Positions 23,373-32,362 are shown, counted from the stretch's first letter. The stretch: 42,487 bases of DNA from Candidatus Vogelbacteria bacterium (GCA_016201465.1 JACQCV010000021.1:1-42487); one strand, 5' to 3'. Program-made: numbers and translations. The notes: generated by a model not told the origin, from the sequence alone.

Positions 23373-24341
23373 ATGTTAACAACAAGAGTCGCGGTATTGC
23401 GCGGGGGCCCAAGTTCAGAATACGACGTATCCTTGAATACGGGTGCTAACGTTTTGAAGGCACTTGCCCCCATATATAAAGTAAAAGACGTTCTCGTGAC
23501 AAAGAACAGTGAATGGTATATGGATGGAGTTAAGGTTAACCCCGAGATTGTTTGTAGGGGTGTTGATGTTGTGTTCATTGCAATGCATGGTGAATTTGGC
23601 GAAGATGGGCAGGTTCAAAAGATTTTGGATAGATTCAAGGTTCCTTATACAGGCTCACGATCGTGGCCATCTAAAGTTGCTATGAATAAGGCTCTGACCA
23701 AAGATTACTTTAGAAAGAACGCTATTCGAACTCCGCATGGTTTACTTGTGCATAGTTCTGGTGAGAGCGTGGAAGAATTAACCAGTAAAATATTTAACAA
23801 AGTTTCTCCACCATGGTTTGTGAAGCCAAATATTGGTGGGTCGTCAGTTGGGGCCAGTTTGTGTAAAAATATTCCCGAACTCATCGTCGGCTTGAATCAA
23901 GCATTCAAATATTGTGAATCTGTAATTGTTGAGGAGTGTATTAAGGGCAGAGAGGCAACCTGTGGGATCATTGAAAATTTTCGGGACACCAGACGATATG
24001 CTTTGTTTCCAATTGAGATTATAAAACCGGACAACAGATCGTTCTTTGATTATCAGTGTAAGTATGATGGGACAACAAAGGAGATTTGTCCTGGTAATTT
24101 CTCAAAGGAAGAGAAAGATGAGATGCAGAGGATGGCTGTTAAAATTCATAAAGCTATTGGTTTGCGCCATTACTCCCGTTCCGATTTTATTGTTTCACCT
24201 CGTGGGATCTATGCTCTCGAGGTTAATACACTTCCAGGATTGACATCTGAATCACTATTTCCAAAGGCAATGGCTGCCGTGGGCTGCGGATATGCGAGTT
24301 TTTTGGAACACCTGATCAATCTGGCACTTGCTGACAAATAG
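23373..24341 (+). CDS. ddl: D-alanine--D-alanine ligase
   Basis: ATP-grasp enzyme that joins two D-alanines for peptidoglycan precursor synthesis. 322 aa. Seen: N-terminal RGGPSSEYDVSLNTGANVL (the GGxSxE-type substrate motif), MHGEFGEDGQVQKIL, SRWPSK-type loop with MNKALTK, the ATP-binding KPNIGGSSVGASLCKN, and the C-terminal Mg-binding ALEVNTLPGLTSESLFPKA. All key ATP-grasp elements look intact. The presence of ddl indicates a peptidoglycan wall. It is probably monocistronic apart from the possible leader ORF, and it converges on the reverse-strand priA-like gene. Confidence 0.95.
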   Translation: MLTTRVAVLRGGPSSEYDVSLNTGANVLKALAPIYKVKDVLVTKNSEWYMDGVKVNPEIVCRGVDVVFIAMHGEFGEDGQVQKILDRFKVPYTGSRSWPSKVAMNKALTKDYFRKNAIRTPHGLLVHSSGESVEELTSKIFNKVSPPWFVKPNIGGSSVGASLCKNIPELIVGLNQAFKYCESVIVEECIKGREATCGIIENFRDTRRYALFPIEIIKPDNRSFFDYQCKYDGTTKEICPGNFSKEEKDEMQRMAVKIHKAIGLRHYSRSDFIVSPRGIYALEVNTLPGLTSESLFPKAMAAVGCGYASFLEHLINLALADK

Positions 24342-24364
24342 TTAGACATAATATAGAAAACTAT

Positions 24365-26305
24365 TTAGAGGATATTTTCGGGCTCTACTTTTATAACGAA
24401 TCTTTTTGGCAGTGATTCAAGAATTTCTAAAAGATTTGAATAAGGAGATTCCTCATTGCGTTCGTTTGTTTTTGAGGATTTTGGCGGCCACTGACTTGGT
24501 TCAATCTTGAGGAGTATGTTTATTCTGTCTTTGTTGTTGATTCTTTCAATAAAGGCGTTGAATTTGTTAGGATCATATTTCTTAAGAAATGTTTCAAGTT
24601 GATTCATTTCTTTGTTAACCAAATCCTTTGGGCCTTCAGCGGTTATTTTTATCAGGGTTTTGAATGGAGGAAATTCAAATCGTTTTCTCTCTTTGATTTC
24701 GTTCCTATAAAATTCTAAAAGATCACCTCTCATTACGTGCTCAAAAATCTTTTCGTCCGGCTTGCGTGTTTGAATCAAGAAAGTATTTAATGACAATAAC
24801 TTTAGTCGAGTTAGAAAGCTAAAAATGTTTTCACTGATTCTAAAATCTGGAATAGAGAAAAGCGTGTCTATAGAAATTACGGCAATATTTGGAATTTCAG
24901 AATTTAAATAGTTAAGGATCATCTCTGTGGCTATAAGAATTGAGCCCGGAGTACTTTTAAAGTCGTCTATAATTTTACTTGCTTGTTTGTAACTCTTTGC
25001 TACATTACTATCAAGTCTAAAAACTTTTGCGGCGATAAATATACTTTTTACCTCTTCCTCAATCTTTTCTGTTGCGACACCCAGAGCTTTAAGCTTCCAT
25101 CCGCTGCACTTAGCACACTTTATATCTGTAGATGATTTTGCTCCACATTTATTACAAGCAAAAATATTTTCCTGTTTGGTTCTAAACAAGACCATTGGAA
25201 GTGTGCAATTTGCACATAAAATTATTTCACCACAGTCAGAACAGGTGGTTGTTGTTCCTAAGCCCTTGCGAGTACAAACAAGGAGAATCTGCTCTTTGTT
25301 TTCGAGTGCTTGCTTGACTGCCTGTTTTGTTTTGGGACATAGAATTGCGTTCTCCTCTACCATTTTTCTCATGTCGATTAATTCCTGTCGAACTTCTTTT
25401 GGGAATCGATATTTCAATGGAGCTTCTGGGATAAAAGTGCCGGCCTCCGCCCTAAATATATCTTCGATTCTTGGAATCGAATCGCCAAGGATGAGTTTAG
25501 CATCGAGTTTTTTTGATAGTTTTTCGGCAAAAACTCTTATGTCAATGTATGGTCTGGCCATTGATTTGTAAAACTGTGAATTTTCCTTATCAACAATGAT
25601 CGTTGCCAAGTCATCTCGCGGGAGTGAAATGAAGCTTGGTGTAGTGATTATCAAGACTGGATGTTCTTCTTTAATTGCCGAATTCCACCTTTCGAGTATA
25701 AGTTTCGTCGGTAGTCTGCCATGTAAAATGGTTGTGTACTTCTCGATTCCCTTTTTTAGTAGCTCGCCACAATTTTCTACATCATGAATTGTAGGTAAAA
25801 CAAATAGTGCGGAACGCTTTTTTGCAAACTCTTCTCTAATAAGGCTTCTGTAAAAAGAGTAGCGTTCTTCATCAACCATACCTAGTACGGTGACTTCAAA
25901 TCTTTTGGTCTTTATTGGTGTAATTCTTGCTATGCTGGTTGAATCGACTTCTTGTTTTAGCCAATTATCCAAGATTGACTTTGGAGTAAGATAACGAATT
26001 ATTTGTCCAGGTGAAGTTACGAAGTATTGTGCTGACTCTCTCGCCGCCTCAATAAATGCAGGAGACAAAGCAGAGTTGGAAATTATCCGCTCAATTTTCT
26101 TCAAACCGAAATCTGAACTTTTTAGATCAGATTTTAATTCGTCCGCTTGAGCGATTGATGTAACCACCCCTAGGATGTCGGACTTGCGGAGGGATATGAG
26201 TACCAGGGCACCGATCTCAACTTCTTTTGTGGTGAAGTATGAAAGGTCCTCATTGAAAGGACTTTTTGTTATTGGTGTGACTTTTACAACTTTGAGATTC
26301 TCCAT
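24365..26305 (-). CDS. priA: PriA-like primosomal protein lacking Walker motifs
   Basis: Homolog of replication-restart protein PriA (primosomal protein N'), 646 aa. The N-terminal DNA-binding domain resembles PriA (VKVTPI start, then LVLISLRKSDILGVV). The zinc region is intact with four CxxC pairs (CSDC, CANC, CNKC, CAKC), followed by ALGVATEKIEEEV, which corresponds to the conserved GxGTExxEEEL block. The helicase core is degenerate. The GxTGSGKT Walker A is absent between residues 140 and 200 (the region reads RSLIREEFAKKRSALFVLPT). The DEEH box is replaced by IIVDKENSQFYKS. ATP hydrolysis is therefore unlikely; a scaffold role in fork binding or primosome loading is inferred. ATG at 26305, with reverse-strand TAAAGT 7 nt upstream. 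Confidence 0.85.
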   Translation of the reverse strand: MENLKVVKVTPITKSPFNEDLSYFTTKEVEIGALVLISLRKSDILGVVTSIAQADELKSDLKSSDFGLKKIERIISNSALSPAFIEAARESAQYFVTSPGQIIRYLTPKSILDNWLKQEVDSTSIARITPIKTKRFEVTVLGMVDEERYSFYRSLIREEFAKKRSALFVLPTIHDVENCGELLKKGIEKYTTILHGRLPTKLILERWNSAIKEEHPVLIITTPSFISLPRDDLATIIVDKENSQFYKSMARPYIDIRVFAEKLSKKLDAKLILGDSIPRIEDIFRAEAGTFIPEAPLKYRFPKEVRQELIDMRKMVEENAILCPKTKQAVKQALENKEQILLVCTRKGLGTTTTCSDCGEIILCANCTLPMVLFRTKQENIFACNKCGAKSSTDIKCAKCSGWKLKALGVATEKIEEEVKSIFIAAKVFRLDSNVAKSYKQASKIIDDFKSTPGSILIATEMILNYLNSEIPNIAVISIDTLFSIPDFRISENIFSFLTRLKLLSLNTFLIQTRKPDEKIFEHVMRGDLLEFYRNEIKERKRFEFPPFKTLIKITAEGPKDLVNKEMNQLETFLKKYDPNKFNAFIERINNKDRINILLKIEPSQWPPKSSKTNERNEESPYSNLLEILESLPKRFVIKVEPENIL

Positions 26306-26379
26306 ATTTGTAACTTTATTTTTACAAATAAAGGCGATTTCGTCTATATTACGGAGGTTACAATTATGTGTTATCGCTC

Positions 26380-26408
26380 TTGACTTTTACTTTATGATAT
26401 GCTACACT
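26380..26408 (+). promoter_or_regulatory. Strong promoter of the two-TM orphan
   Basis: TTGACT (26380-26385), 17-nt spacer, TACACT (26403-26408), preceded by TGC. The leader of about 60 nt has an AAGGAG SD. Confidence 0.65.
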
Positions 26409-26473
26409 CCTAGCTGAAAAAGGTTGAACATTGTTAGGGTCAAATTCAGCATATCGCTGAGAAGGAGAATACT

Positions 26474-27019
26474 ATGGATTCCATCGAGGCAACTGGCCAA
26501 ATCCTCAACAACTGGAGGACTGCAAAGCTCTCTGGGCAGATTCCCGTGGATATGGTTTACCGGCCGGCAATCAGCCGCGTTGGTGGGAAGCTGAGTCTCT
26601 ACTGCAAGGACGCCAACGGGAACAAGTTGGGAGACGTGCTTACGGTTGAGGTGGATCTCTCGGAGAACGAGAAGATTCGCTTACTTCAAGAGAAGAATCT
26701 TGAGCAAGCCCTTCGTGATCAGCTTGTGGACCTGAATCGGCAGTCCACGCAAAACATCAGTTTGTCCGAGCCGATCTTCTGGCTCACCTGGGGTGAGTGC
26801 TTCGACGATCTGGGCCTCATATGCCTTTTCGCCCTCCTCCTTGTGGGCGTGAAGTTGGGTTCACACTTTAACTGGAAGTTGGTTCAGCCGAAGGATTTCC
26901 TGTTCTTCGTGCCTTTCCTGGCTCTGGCTACCTGGATCGGTTGGCCACGCAAGGCCAAGGTCGTCGAGGTGGTGGCTGCCCCTGTTACTGAGGCTCCCGT
27001 TGATCCGGAAAAGAAGTAG
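26474..27019 (+). CDS. Two-TM orphan membrane protein
   Basis: Not recognised. 181 aa: an N-terminal soluble domain (residues 1-95, with ISRVGGKLSLYCKDANGNKL beta strands and a helical LLQEKNLEQALRDQLVDLN), then two TM helices (about 110-127, LGLICLFALLLVGVKLG, and 141-158) and a polar C-terminal tail rich in Val, Pro and Glu. The gene has a visibly higher G+C and C-ending codons than its neighbours, a strong promoter, an AAGGAG SD and a 12-bp-stem terminator. It lies directly upstream of a PspA gene with similar architecture, so a membrane-stress role is possible by association. Confidence 0.7.
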   Translation: MDSIEATGQILNNWRTAKLSGQIPVDMVYRPAISRVGGKLSLYCKDANGNKLGDVLTVEVDLSENEKIRLLQEKNLEQALRDQLVDLNRQSTQNISLSEPIFWLTWGECFDDLGLICLFALLLVGVKLGSHFNWKLVQPKDFLFFVPFLALATWIGWPRKAKVVEVVAAPVTEAPVDPEKK

Positions 27020-27048
27020 AAGCAGGAAGGAGTTAAAAGCTCCAAATA

Positions 27049-27085
27049 CCCCAGTCAGGCTATGCCTGGCTGGGGTTTCTTATTT
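27049..27085 (+). terminator. Strong rho-independent terminator
   Basis: CCCCAGTCAGGC (27049-27060), loop TAT, GCCTGGCTGGGG (27064-27075; one T-G pair), then TTTCTTATTT. A 12-bp stem, the strongest in the window. Confidence 0.93.
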
Positions 27086-27098
27086 CCTTGCAAATCGC

Positions 27099-27127
27099 TT
27101 GACAGAATTTGGCACGTCTGCTAGAGT
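27099..27127 (+). promoter_or_regulatory. Promoter of the PspA gene
   Basis: TTGACA (27099-27104), 17-nt spacer, TAGAGT (27122-27127). A sigma-70-type promoter rather than the sigma-54 (GG/GC) type that drives enterobacterial psp. Confidence 0.7.
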
Positions 27128-27181
27128 CTGATTTAGAACAGTAACACTAACAGTGAACCCTGACAATAGAGGAGGAAAGCG

Positions 27182-27895
27182 ATGAAGAATCCTTTCAAGT
27201 TGCTCTGGAGATTTATTTGCGGCACGGCTGATTCGACGGTCACGTATTTTGAAAACAAGCAGGATCCCAAGAAGGTTTTGAAGCAATCTATCGAGGAAAT
27301 GCGTGCCGAGTACACTGAGTATAAGAAGGGTGGGGTTGAAGCTGAGGTGGCCCTTAGGGGATATGAGAAGGAGCTCGAAAAGTATAAGGTCCAGCTTCGG
27401 ATTTTGAATCGAAAGGCCGAACAGGCTGTCGCAGATAAGAATGATGCCCTCGCACGAGCAGTTCTTCACAAGAAAAAGGAAGTTGAGATGCTTGTAACGA
27501 TGTACGAGCAGAACATGAAGGACCAAGTCATGGCTGTTGCACAATTCAGGCAGCAGCTTGAAATAAGGGAGGGCAAGATTGCCTCTGCATGTGGGAAGCA
27601 GAAGGTTCTGGAGACTAGGTCCAAGGTTGCTGAGATGAGTCAGAAGATGGCAGAGTCGAGATCAAGTATTCTGGCACCATCCGGTGAAGGCGGTGCGTTC
27701 GCAGAGTGGGATCGGGCCGAGGCAAAGATCGAAGAGGCCATGACTCGTGCGGAGATCACTACTGAGATTTCGTCTCGGGAGTTCAGTCAGCAGGACGAGA
27801 TCAAGCTGTTGACAAACACCACTAGCGATGTCGATGATGAGCTGGCCGCACTCAAGCAGAAGCTGCAACTTCCGGAGAAAACAGAAAAGAATTAA
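27182..27895 (+). CDS. pspA: PspA/IM30 family membrane-stress protein
   Basis: An ESCRT-III-like membrane-remodelling protein that binds damaged inner membrane. 237 aa. The N-terminal amphipathic start (NPFKLLWRFICGTADS) is followed by the family pattern ENKQDPKKVLKQSIEEMR and long coiled-coil helices (EVALRGYEKELEKYKVQL, then RKAEQAVADKNDALARAVLHKK) through about residue 165, then a helical AEWDRAEAKIEEAM segment, typical of PspA/Vipp1. No Vipp1-type extra C-terminal helix is evident. The SD GAGGAGG is ideal. It has its own promoter and terminator and no recognisable PspF or PspBC in the window. Confidence 0.9.
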   Translation: MKNPFKLLWRFICGTADSTVTYFENKQDPKKVLKQSIEEMRAEYTEYKKGGVEAEVALRGYEKELEKYKVQLRILNRKAEQAVADKNDALARAVLHKKKEVEMLVTMYEQNMKDQVMAVAQFRQQLEIREGKIASACGKQKVLETRSKVAEMSQKMAESRSSILAPSGEGGAFAEWDRAEAKIEEAMTRAEITTEISSREFSQQDEIKLLTNTTSDVDDELAALKQKLQLPEKTEKN

Positions 27896-27903
27896 GGTGT
27901 GTA

Positions 27904-27938
27904 CCCCACAGTCGAAAGGCTGTGGGGATTTCTATTTT
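27904..27938 (+). terminator. Rho-independent terminator
   Basis: CCCCACAG (27904-27911), loop TCGAAAGG, CTGTGGGG (27920-27927), then ATTTCTATTTT. It ends the PspA transcript just before the leaderless 27955 gene. Confidence 0.88.
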
Positions 27939-27939
27939 G

Positions 27940-27948
27940 TGTTAAAGT
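27940..27948 (+). promoter_or_regulatory. Extended -10 of the 714-aa gene
   Basis: TG (27940-27941), one base, TAAAGT (27943-27948), 6 nt to GTG 27955. Confidence 0.5.
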
Positions 27949-27954
27949 AGAGGT

Positions 27955-30099
27955 GTGAAAGAAAAATTAAAGGGTAAAGCAAGAAAGGAGTCCTCTATTA
28001 GATTAGAAGTTCCATCTGTCCATGATTCGCCATTTGTGTTTGATGAATATAGGAAGGAGCCTGAATTTATTTCTCTGCCTAGAGAACAAATCGCGAAAGA
28101 GGCCAAAGAAATTTTGATAGATCTAGAAAGGAAAGATCAAGAAGACAAAATAAAAAGAGAGGAGAGAAAGAAGAGAAGAGAGAGTGATCCGTTATATAAA
28201 GCGGTAGAAGCTTTGGTGAGACAGTCGGAGTTACTTATCGATAAGAGAGATTCTGTAAAATCTGAGATCGGTGCGTTGTCTAAGAAAAAAGACGCAGAGT
28301 CAGAGGAGCGAGTACGTATTGGTAAGGAAAAACTTCACATAATTCGAGAGGAATTAAATAAGGTCTCAAATAAGGCTGAAGATATTTCTGATGAAAAAAC
28401 TAAAAACTTCAGAATAGAAAATGCTGATAAGGTTGTACGCGAAAGAATCGCAGTTTATCTTATTGGTCCGTCAATTGAAAAAATTTTACCGATGGCGGAA
28501 AACAAGACGGAAAGTCTTTTAAGGTTGGCAATCAAAAATAAGTTTAAAGGCAAAGACTTAAGCTCGCTCTCTAAAGCAAATATTGCCTCGCTCAGCGGTT
28601 ATGTATCTACTCTTTTAGCCGACAAACTGAGACCTGATTTGCGAGAGTATATATCGTCGATTGCATACGAGGAGTTTCTTAAAACTGGCGTACTTCTCGC
28701 GGACTTTATTCGTCCAAATGTACTGGAATTTATGACAGAAGCTTACGAAAAGCTGAAGGTTGATTTTTCCGATGCCAGAGCCAAGGAGTTGAGAGAGAAG
28801 AAAAAGGAGATTGAAGAGGCCGCAAGTAGAGAGGGTATGAAGGTCGAAGATTTGTCGAATGAAGAGGTAGAAAAATTGTGGAGTTTAGTGCGGAAAGATA
28901 AACAAGAAGGTCTAATGGCCGAAGCAGAAATGCAGATTAGGGAAGAATTAAAAGAGAATCAAGTTAGTCTTGGTAAGAAGATGGTTTCTACTTTGAAGTC
29001 AACCAAAGATTATATTGTTGGTTTATCAGAGGCTGAAAAAGAGTATCGTGAAATTCGTAAAAATATGGAAATGCAGAAAAAGGGTCTACTCTTATTTTAC
29101 CTGGGCCAAAAAGTTTTCGACAAAGTTCACAAAATTGTTAACGACTCTCTCCCTCATGAACTTCGAAAGATTGGCAAGGCGTTGACTACGGAGTTGACCA
29201 GTGCGGAAGTTATTAATCTGTATTCAAGCATAAATAAAAAGGTACTCTTTAGCCTATATCCAATTAGTTTTGATGCTGATCAAGCAAGTAAGTTAAAAAG
29301 TTTTGAGGACCATGGCCAGTTATTAAACGAGTTGGTAATCGCAGAAACATATAGGTTCTTGGATGAGATTTTATCATCGAATGGAGTGGCCATACCAGCA
29401 TTTGATAAATCTGCTGATCGTTTGAATAAAAATGGAACCGATGTAAGTGACGTCGATGCTGCTATCGCAAGGCAAAACAAAAATGATTTGGCAGAATTAA
29501 CATCGGGAGTATCGAAAATCCCCAGTAAGATAAAAGATGCTTTTATTGAGGCGAACACTGTGCCCATGAAAACAATATGGTCATTTGTAAAAAAAGCCTG
29601 GGATAATATCAGTTACTTTGCTACTGATATTGTCAGCGAAGATAATTCTCTCCTTATTAAATCTTTCGGTAGTTATGAAAAAATGAAAGAGAAAATTGAG
29701 TCATATTTTGACGAGGTTATGGCTGAAGTTAAATTAGGATTTTCTCTAACTAGAGATCAAATAGTGCAGCGGGTGCTCAACAAATTTAATGCCGACTTCA
29801 AGGCTGATTATACAGCCTTGAAAATTGTGCATGAGTCGTTTGGTAAAATAGTTGATAAGTTATTAAAAACTAAGGACTTGATAATATACGAATCGTTGCC
29901 GCCAACGTATGGGTTAAGGCACTCATGGAAGGATTTGGAACTTGCAACAAGGGTGAATATGGCTCAGCAGGCAATGATAGCTGACACATTGGAGAAACAG
30001 TCACAGGGCCTACAAAATCAAGATAAATTAAATGAGTCGCAAAACAAAACTAGGGCTGAGATAGATAATAGGATCAGTAAAATTGCAACGGGACTTTAG
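27955..30099 (+). CDS. Large coiled-coil orphan, set A (714 aa)
   Basis: Not recognised. A 714-aa soluble, mostly alpha-helical protein. The N-terminus MKEKLKGKARKE, then DSPFVFDEYRKEP, is shared with the next gene (MKEKLRARKKE, DSTPVFGEYQKDG), so the two are paralogs. A coiled coil of about 90 residues follows (EEIL...LEVK region around 45-155: KEILIDLERKDQEDK, KRRESDP, ELLIDKRDSVKSEI, LHIIREELNKV), then a long helical domain with no TM segments and no catalytic motif, and a further charged coil at the C-terminus. GTG 27955 lies 6 nt after an extended -10. First gene of the coiled-coil block. Confidence 0.75.
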   Translation: MKEKLKGKARKESSIRLEVPSVHDSPFVFDEYRKEPEFISLPREQIAKEAKEILIDLERKDQEDKIKREERKKRRESDPLYKAVEALVRQSELLIDKRDSVKSEIGALSKKKDAESEERVRIGKEKLHIIREELNKVSNKAEDISDEKTKNFRIENADKVVRERIAVYLIGPSIEKILPMAENKTESLLRLAIKNKFKGKDLSSLSKANIASLSGYVSTLLADKLRPDLREYISSIAYEEFLKTGVLLADFIRPNVLEFMTEAYEKLKVDFSDARAKELREKKKEIEEAASREGMKVEDLSNEEVEKLWSLVRKDKQEGLMAEAEMQIREELKENQVSLGKKMVSTLKSTKDYIVGLSEAEKEYREIRKNMEMQKKGLLLFYLGQKVFDKVHKIVNDSLPHELRKIGKALTTELTSAEVINLYSSINKKVLFSLYPISFDADQASKLKSFEDHGQLLNELVIAETYRFLDEILSSNGVAIPAFDKSADRLNKNGTDVSDVDAAIARQNKNDLAELTSGVSKIPSKIKDAFIEANTVPMKTIWSFVKKAWDNISYFATDIVSEDNSLLIKSFGSYEKMKEKIESYFDEVMAEVKLGFSLTRDQIVQRVLNKFNADFKADYTALKIVHESFGKIVDKLLKTKDLIIYESLPPTYGLRHSWKDLELATRVNMAQQAMIADTLEKQSQGLQNQDKLNESQNKTRAEIDNRISKIATGL

Positions 30100-30123
30100 A
30101 TAAGTTCTAGTTAAAGCTATAAT
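30095..30123 (+). promoter_or_regulatory. Promoter of the 561-aa gene
   Basis: TTTAGA (30095-30100, overlapping the preceding stop), 17-nt spacer, TATAAT (30118-30123), 6 nt to ATG 30130. Confidence 0.65.
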
Positions 30124-30129
30124 TTACAC

Positions 30130-31815
30130 ATGAAAGAGAAGTTGAGGGCAAGAAAAAAGGAGACTGTCTCGGAATTGCCGAGTGAGTCTATTTTTGACTC
30201 GACACCGGTTTTTGGTGAATATCAAAAGGATGGTGATAAAAAAGCGAAGGCTGCTGAATTAGAAAAGCACGCCAAAGAGATTGCTGAAGAACTTCACATA
30301 AGAGATTTGCTTGGAGATCAGGGGCAGAACACTAGGGATGTTGAAGCAGAAAAACAGGATCAGTCTTCGGACACGAACTTTAAGGGTCAGGAGACAAGGG
30401 GCGGTGTGGATTTAGCCAAGATGCATACTTTGATAGATCAATCACAAGAGCTCATATCTTGGAGAGATCAGACGAAGGAACGAATTAAGTCTTTATTGAA
30501 GAAAAAAGATGATGATTCGAAGGAGATGTTGGATCTGGCAAAGACCGAACTTAGATTGCTGAGGAGAGAACTAAATAAGCACCAGATCCAGATGGAAAAA
30601 GTAATCGACGGCAAAGGGGCGGATCTTGAGATTGGCAATCCAGTTCAAGATGTAAAAACGGCTATGGCAAGGGAGATTGTTTTACCGGAATTAGATTGGA
30701 TTAAATTAAAGATTGAAAGTGGCATTGAAGAAGTTTTGCCATACGTTATTGTGGATCTGGAAGTGTCTAAGCCAATTAGTGAAATGACCCAGAAGGAGAA
30801 AGAAAAGATTGTTGATCGCGCCCTTGAGCCAGTTTTTGAGATGGCAAAGAAGCGTATTTTTGAATCCATGAGTGAGTTTGCTCGATGGGAGTTTAGACAG
30901 ACTGGGACCATGATAGGTCAGCTCATAAACAGGAGGTTGAGGAAGCTCATTCCTGAGATTCTAGAGTTTTCCGCGGAGCGCACAGACAAAAGGGTAAAAA
31001 ATATTATAGAGCAGGAGGAGGTAGAGAAGTTAAAGCGAGCCGAGCATGAAATGGAAATCAAAAAGTCTGCGGCGAGAAAGGAGACGGAAGCCAGAGAGGC
31101 TCAGGATAATGCATGGATGGTAGAGCACGAATTGCGAAAGGGTAAGGCAGAAGGATTGGGAGGTGTGTACCTTGGATCAAGCAATAATTATATTGCGCCC
31201 GCACTCGTTAATCAAGTATTTGGTAATCCTAAGCCGGTTAGTTCAGAGCAGTATGTAGAGGATTATCCGTTGATATACACAACTGTGAATTTTTTGCATG
31301 GCTGGATAGATTGGAAATGGGCAAAAAGAAATGAGAAGCTAAGATTGTTGTTGGACCAAACTCGGGATTTTAATTATGCGAGACGAGATTTTGAAAATTT
31401 TTTTGGCCGAGAAGTCGATAATGGTTTTAGGGAGATGCTTGAAAGACAAACAGTGCTCTTTTATGAAGAATGTTACGGTGAAAATGGCAAAGAGAAGGAT
31501 ATGAAGCCACAAGAATTTATTAGACAGTTGCAGGATCACATGAGAGCCATGATATATGGCAGTGAGAAGAGGTTTTTTGACCAACTTGCAGGAAGGTTTG
31601 ATGAAGCCGTATCTGCCGATATTAAATTAACACATGGATTTGATAAATTATTGAACATGGCCGTCGTTAGATTTTTGCAGCTACTGACGAATCTGGAGAT
31701 TATAGAAGAATATTTCAAAAAGAATGGTTTCATATTTAATTTCGACAAAGATGGGCGGATTGTAGAGGCTGATCCATCTACACAAAGTCCTGAGGTGATT
31801 TGGCCCAAAATTTAA
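30130..31815 (+). CDS. Large coiled-coil orphan, set A paralog (561 aa)
   Basis: Not recognised. Paralog of the 714-aa protein: same opening (MKEKLRARKKE, VFGEYQKDG) and the same hydrophilic coil, here HTLIDQSQELISWRDQTKER and DLAKTELRLLRRELNKHQ matching ELLIDKRDSVKSEI and LHIIREELNKV. The middle (about 290-345) is a second charged coil (VEKLKRAEHEMEIKKSAARK) and is followed by a Gly/Asn-containing break and a helical C-terminal domain with aromatic patches (NFLHGWIDWKWAKRN). The C-terminal third resembles that of the 714-aa protein around FDEAVSADIKL. No TM segment. It has its own TATAAT promoter and is followed by the 176-aa gene after 13 nt. Confidence 0.75.
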   Translation: MKEKLRARKKETVSELPSESIFDSTPVFGEYQKDGDKKAKAAELEKHAKEIAEELHIRDLLGDQGQNTRDVEAEKQDQSSDTNFKGQETRGGVDLAKMHTLIDQSQELISWRDQTKERIKSLLKKKDDDSKEMLDLAKTELRLLRRELNKHQIQMEKVIDGKGADLEIGNPVQDVKTAMAREIVLPELDWIKLKIESGIEEVLPYVIVDLEVSKPISEMTQKEKEKIVDRALEPVFEMAKKRIFESMSEFARWEFRQTGTMIGQLINRRLRKLIPEILEFSAERTDKRVKNIIEQEEVEKLKRAEHEMEIKKSAARKETEAREAQDNAWMVEHELRKGKAEGLGGVYLGSSNNYIAPALVNQVFGNPKPVSSEQYVEDYPLIYTTVNFLHGWIDWKWAKRNEKLRLLLDQTRDFNYARRDFENFFGREVDNGFREMLERQTVLFYEECYGENGKEKDMKPQEFIRQLQDHMRAMIYGSEKRFFDQLAGRFDEAVSADIKLTHGFDKLLNMAVVRFLQLLTNLEIIEEYFKKNGFIFNFDKDGRIVEADPSTQSPEVIWPKI

Positions 31816-31828
31816 GATAGGGGATATT

Positions 31829-32359
31829 GTGGCATTTGGTGCAGATGCTTTAGGTGGAAATTATGACTTTAATCCAGGAAGGGCTGTAGTGAGAACTATA
31901 ACACCAGACTATATTGCCGATCTTTCTGTGGAGATGATAGATGGTTCGGACAAGGGTAAGATATATGCTCTACAGTCAAAGTATACCCATAGAATTAGCC
32001 GGCCGGAGTTTGGATTTAGAAAACTTGATCCCGCTATCATTAGATTTTTTGGAGATAACGAAGAGCAAGCAAAGAAGAATATTATGCTAGAAGTGAACGG
32101 TTCTGTCACAAGGATATTAAGAAAAAAGGAGGCTGAATATAACGTAGCAAGTCCCAATTTTTGGACTCACATGGATAGCACAATTAAAGATAGGCTCTTA
32201 GATGAGCTGCTTGATTTGTATCGTACTGTCGTTACGCCGATTAATTTTCCATCGTTGAGAGATACTTTTACTCAAGCTTTAGATATAATAATCAAAAAAG
32301 AGGTAGATAAATTACAGCCAGAGCAGCCTCACGATCCATACCTGAATGGGCGGATGTAG
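31829..32359 (+). CDS. Orphan 176-aa protein in the coiled-coil block
   Basis: Not recognised. GTG 31829 gives MAFGADALGGNYDFNPGRAV; AGGGGA lies 4 nt upstream as a possible SD. The first half looks beta-rich (VVRTITPDYIADLSVEMID, KGKIYALQSKYTHRISRPEF) and the second half helical (FWTHMDSTIKDRLLDELLDL, then TFTQALDIIIKKEVDKL). No TM segment or catalytic motif. It sits 13 nt downstream of the 561-aa gene and is probably cotranscribed with it; it may be a small partner of the coiled-coil proteins. Confidence 0.7.
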   Translation: MAFGADALGGNYDFNPGRAVVRTITPDYIADLSVEMIDGSDKGKIYALQSKYTHRISRPEFGFRKLDPAIIRFFGDNEEQAKKNIMLEVNGSVTRILRKKEAEYNVASPNFWTHMDSTIKDRLLDELLDLYRTVVTPINFPSLRDTFTQALDIIIKKEVDKLQPEQPHDPYLNGRM

Positions 32360-32362
32360 GAT

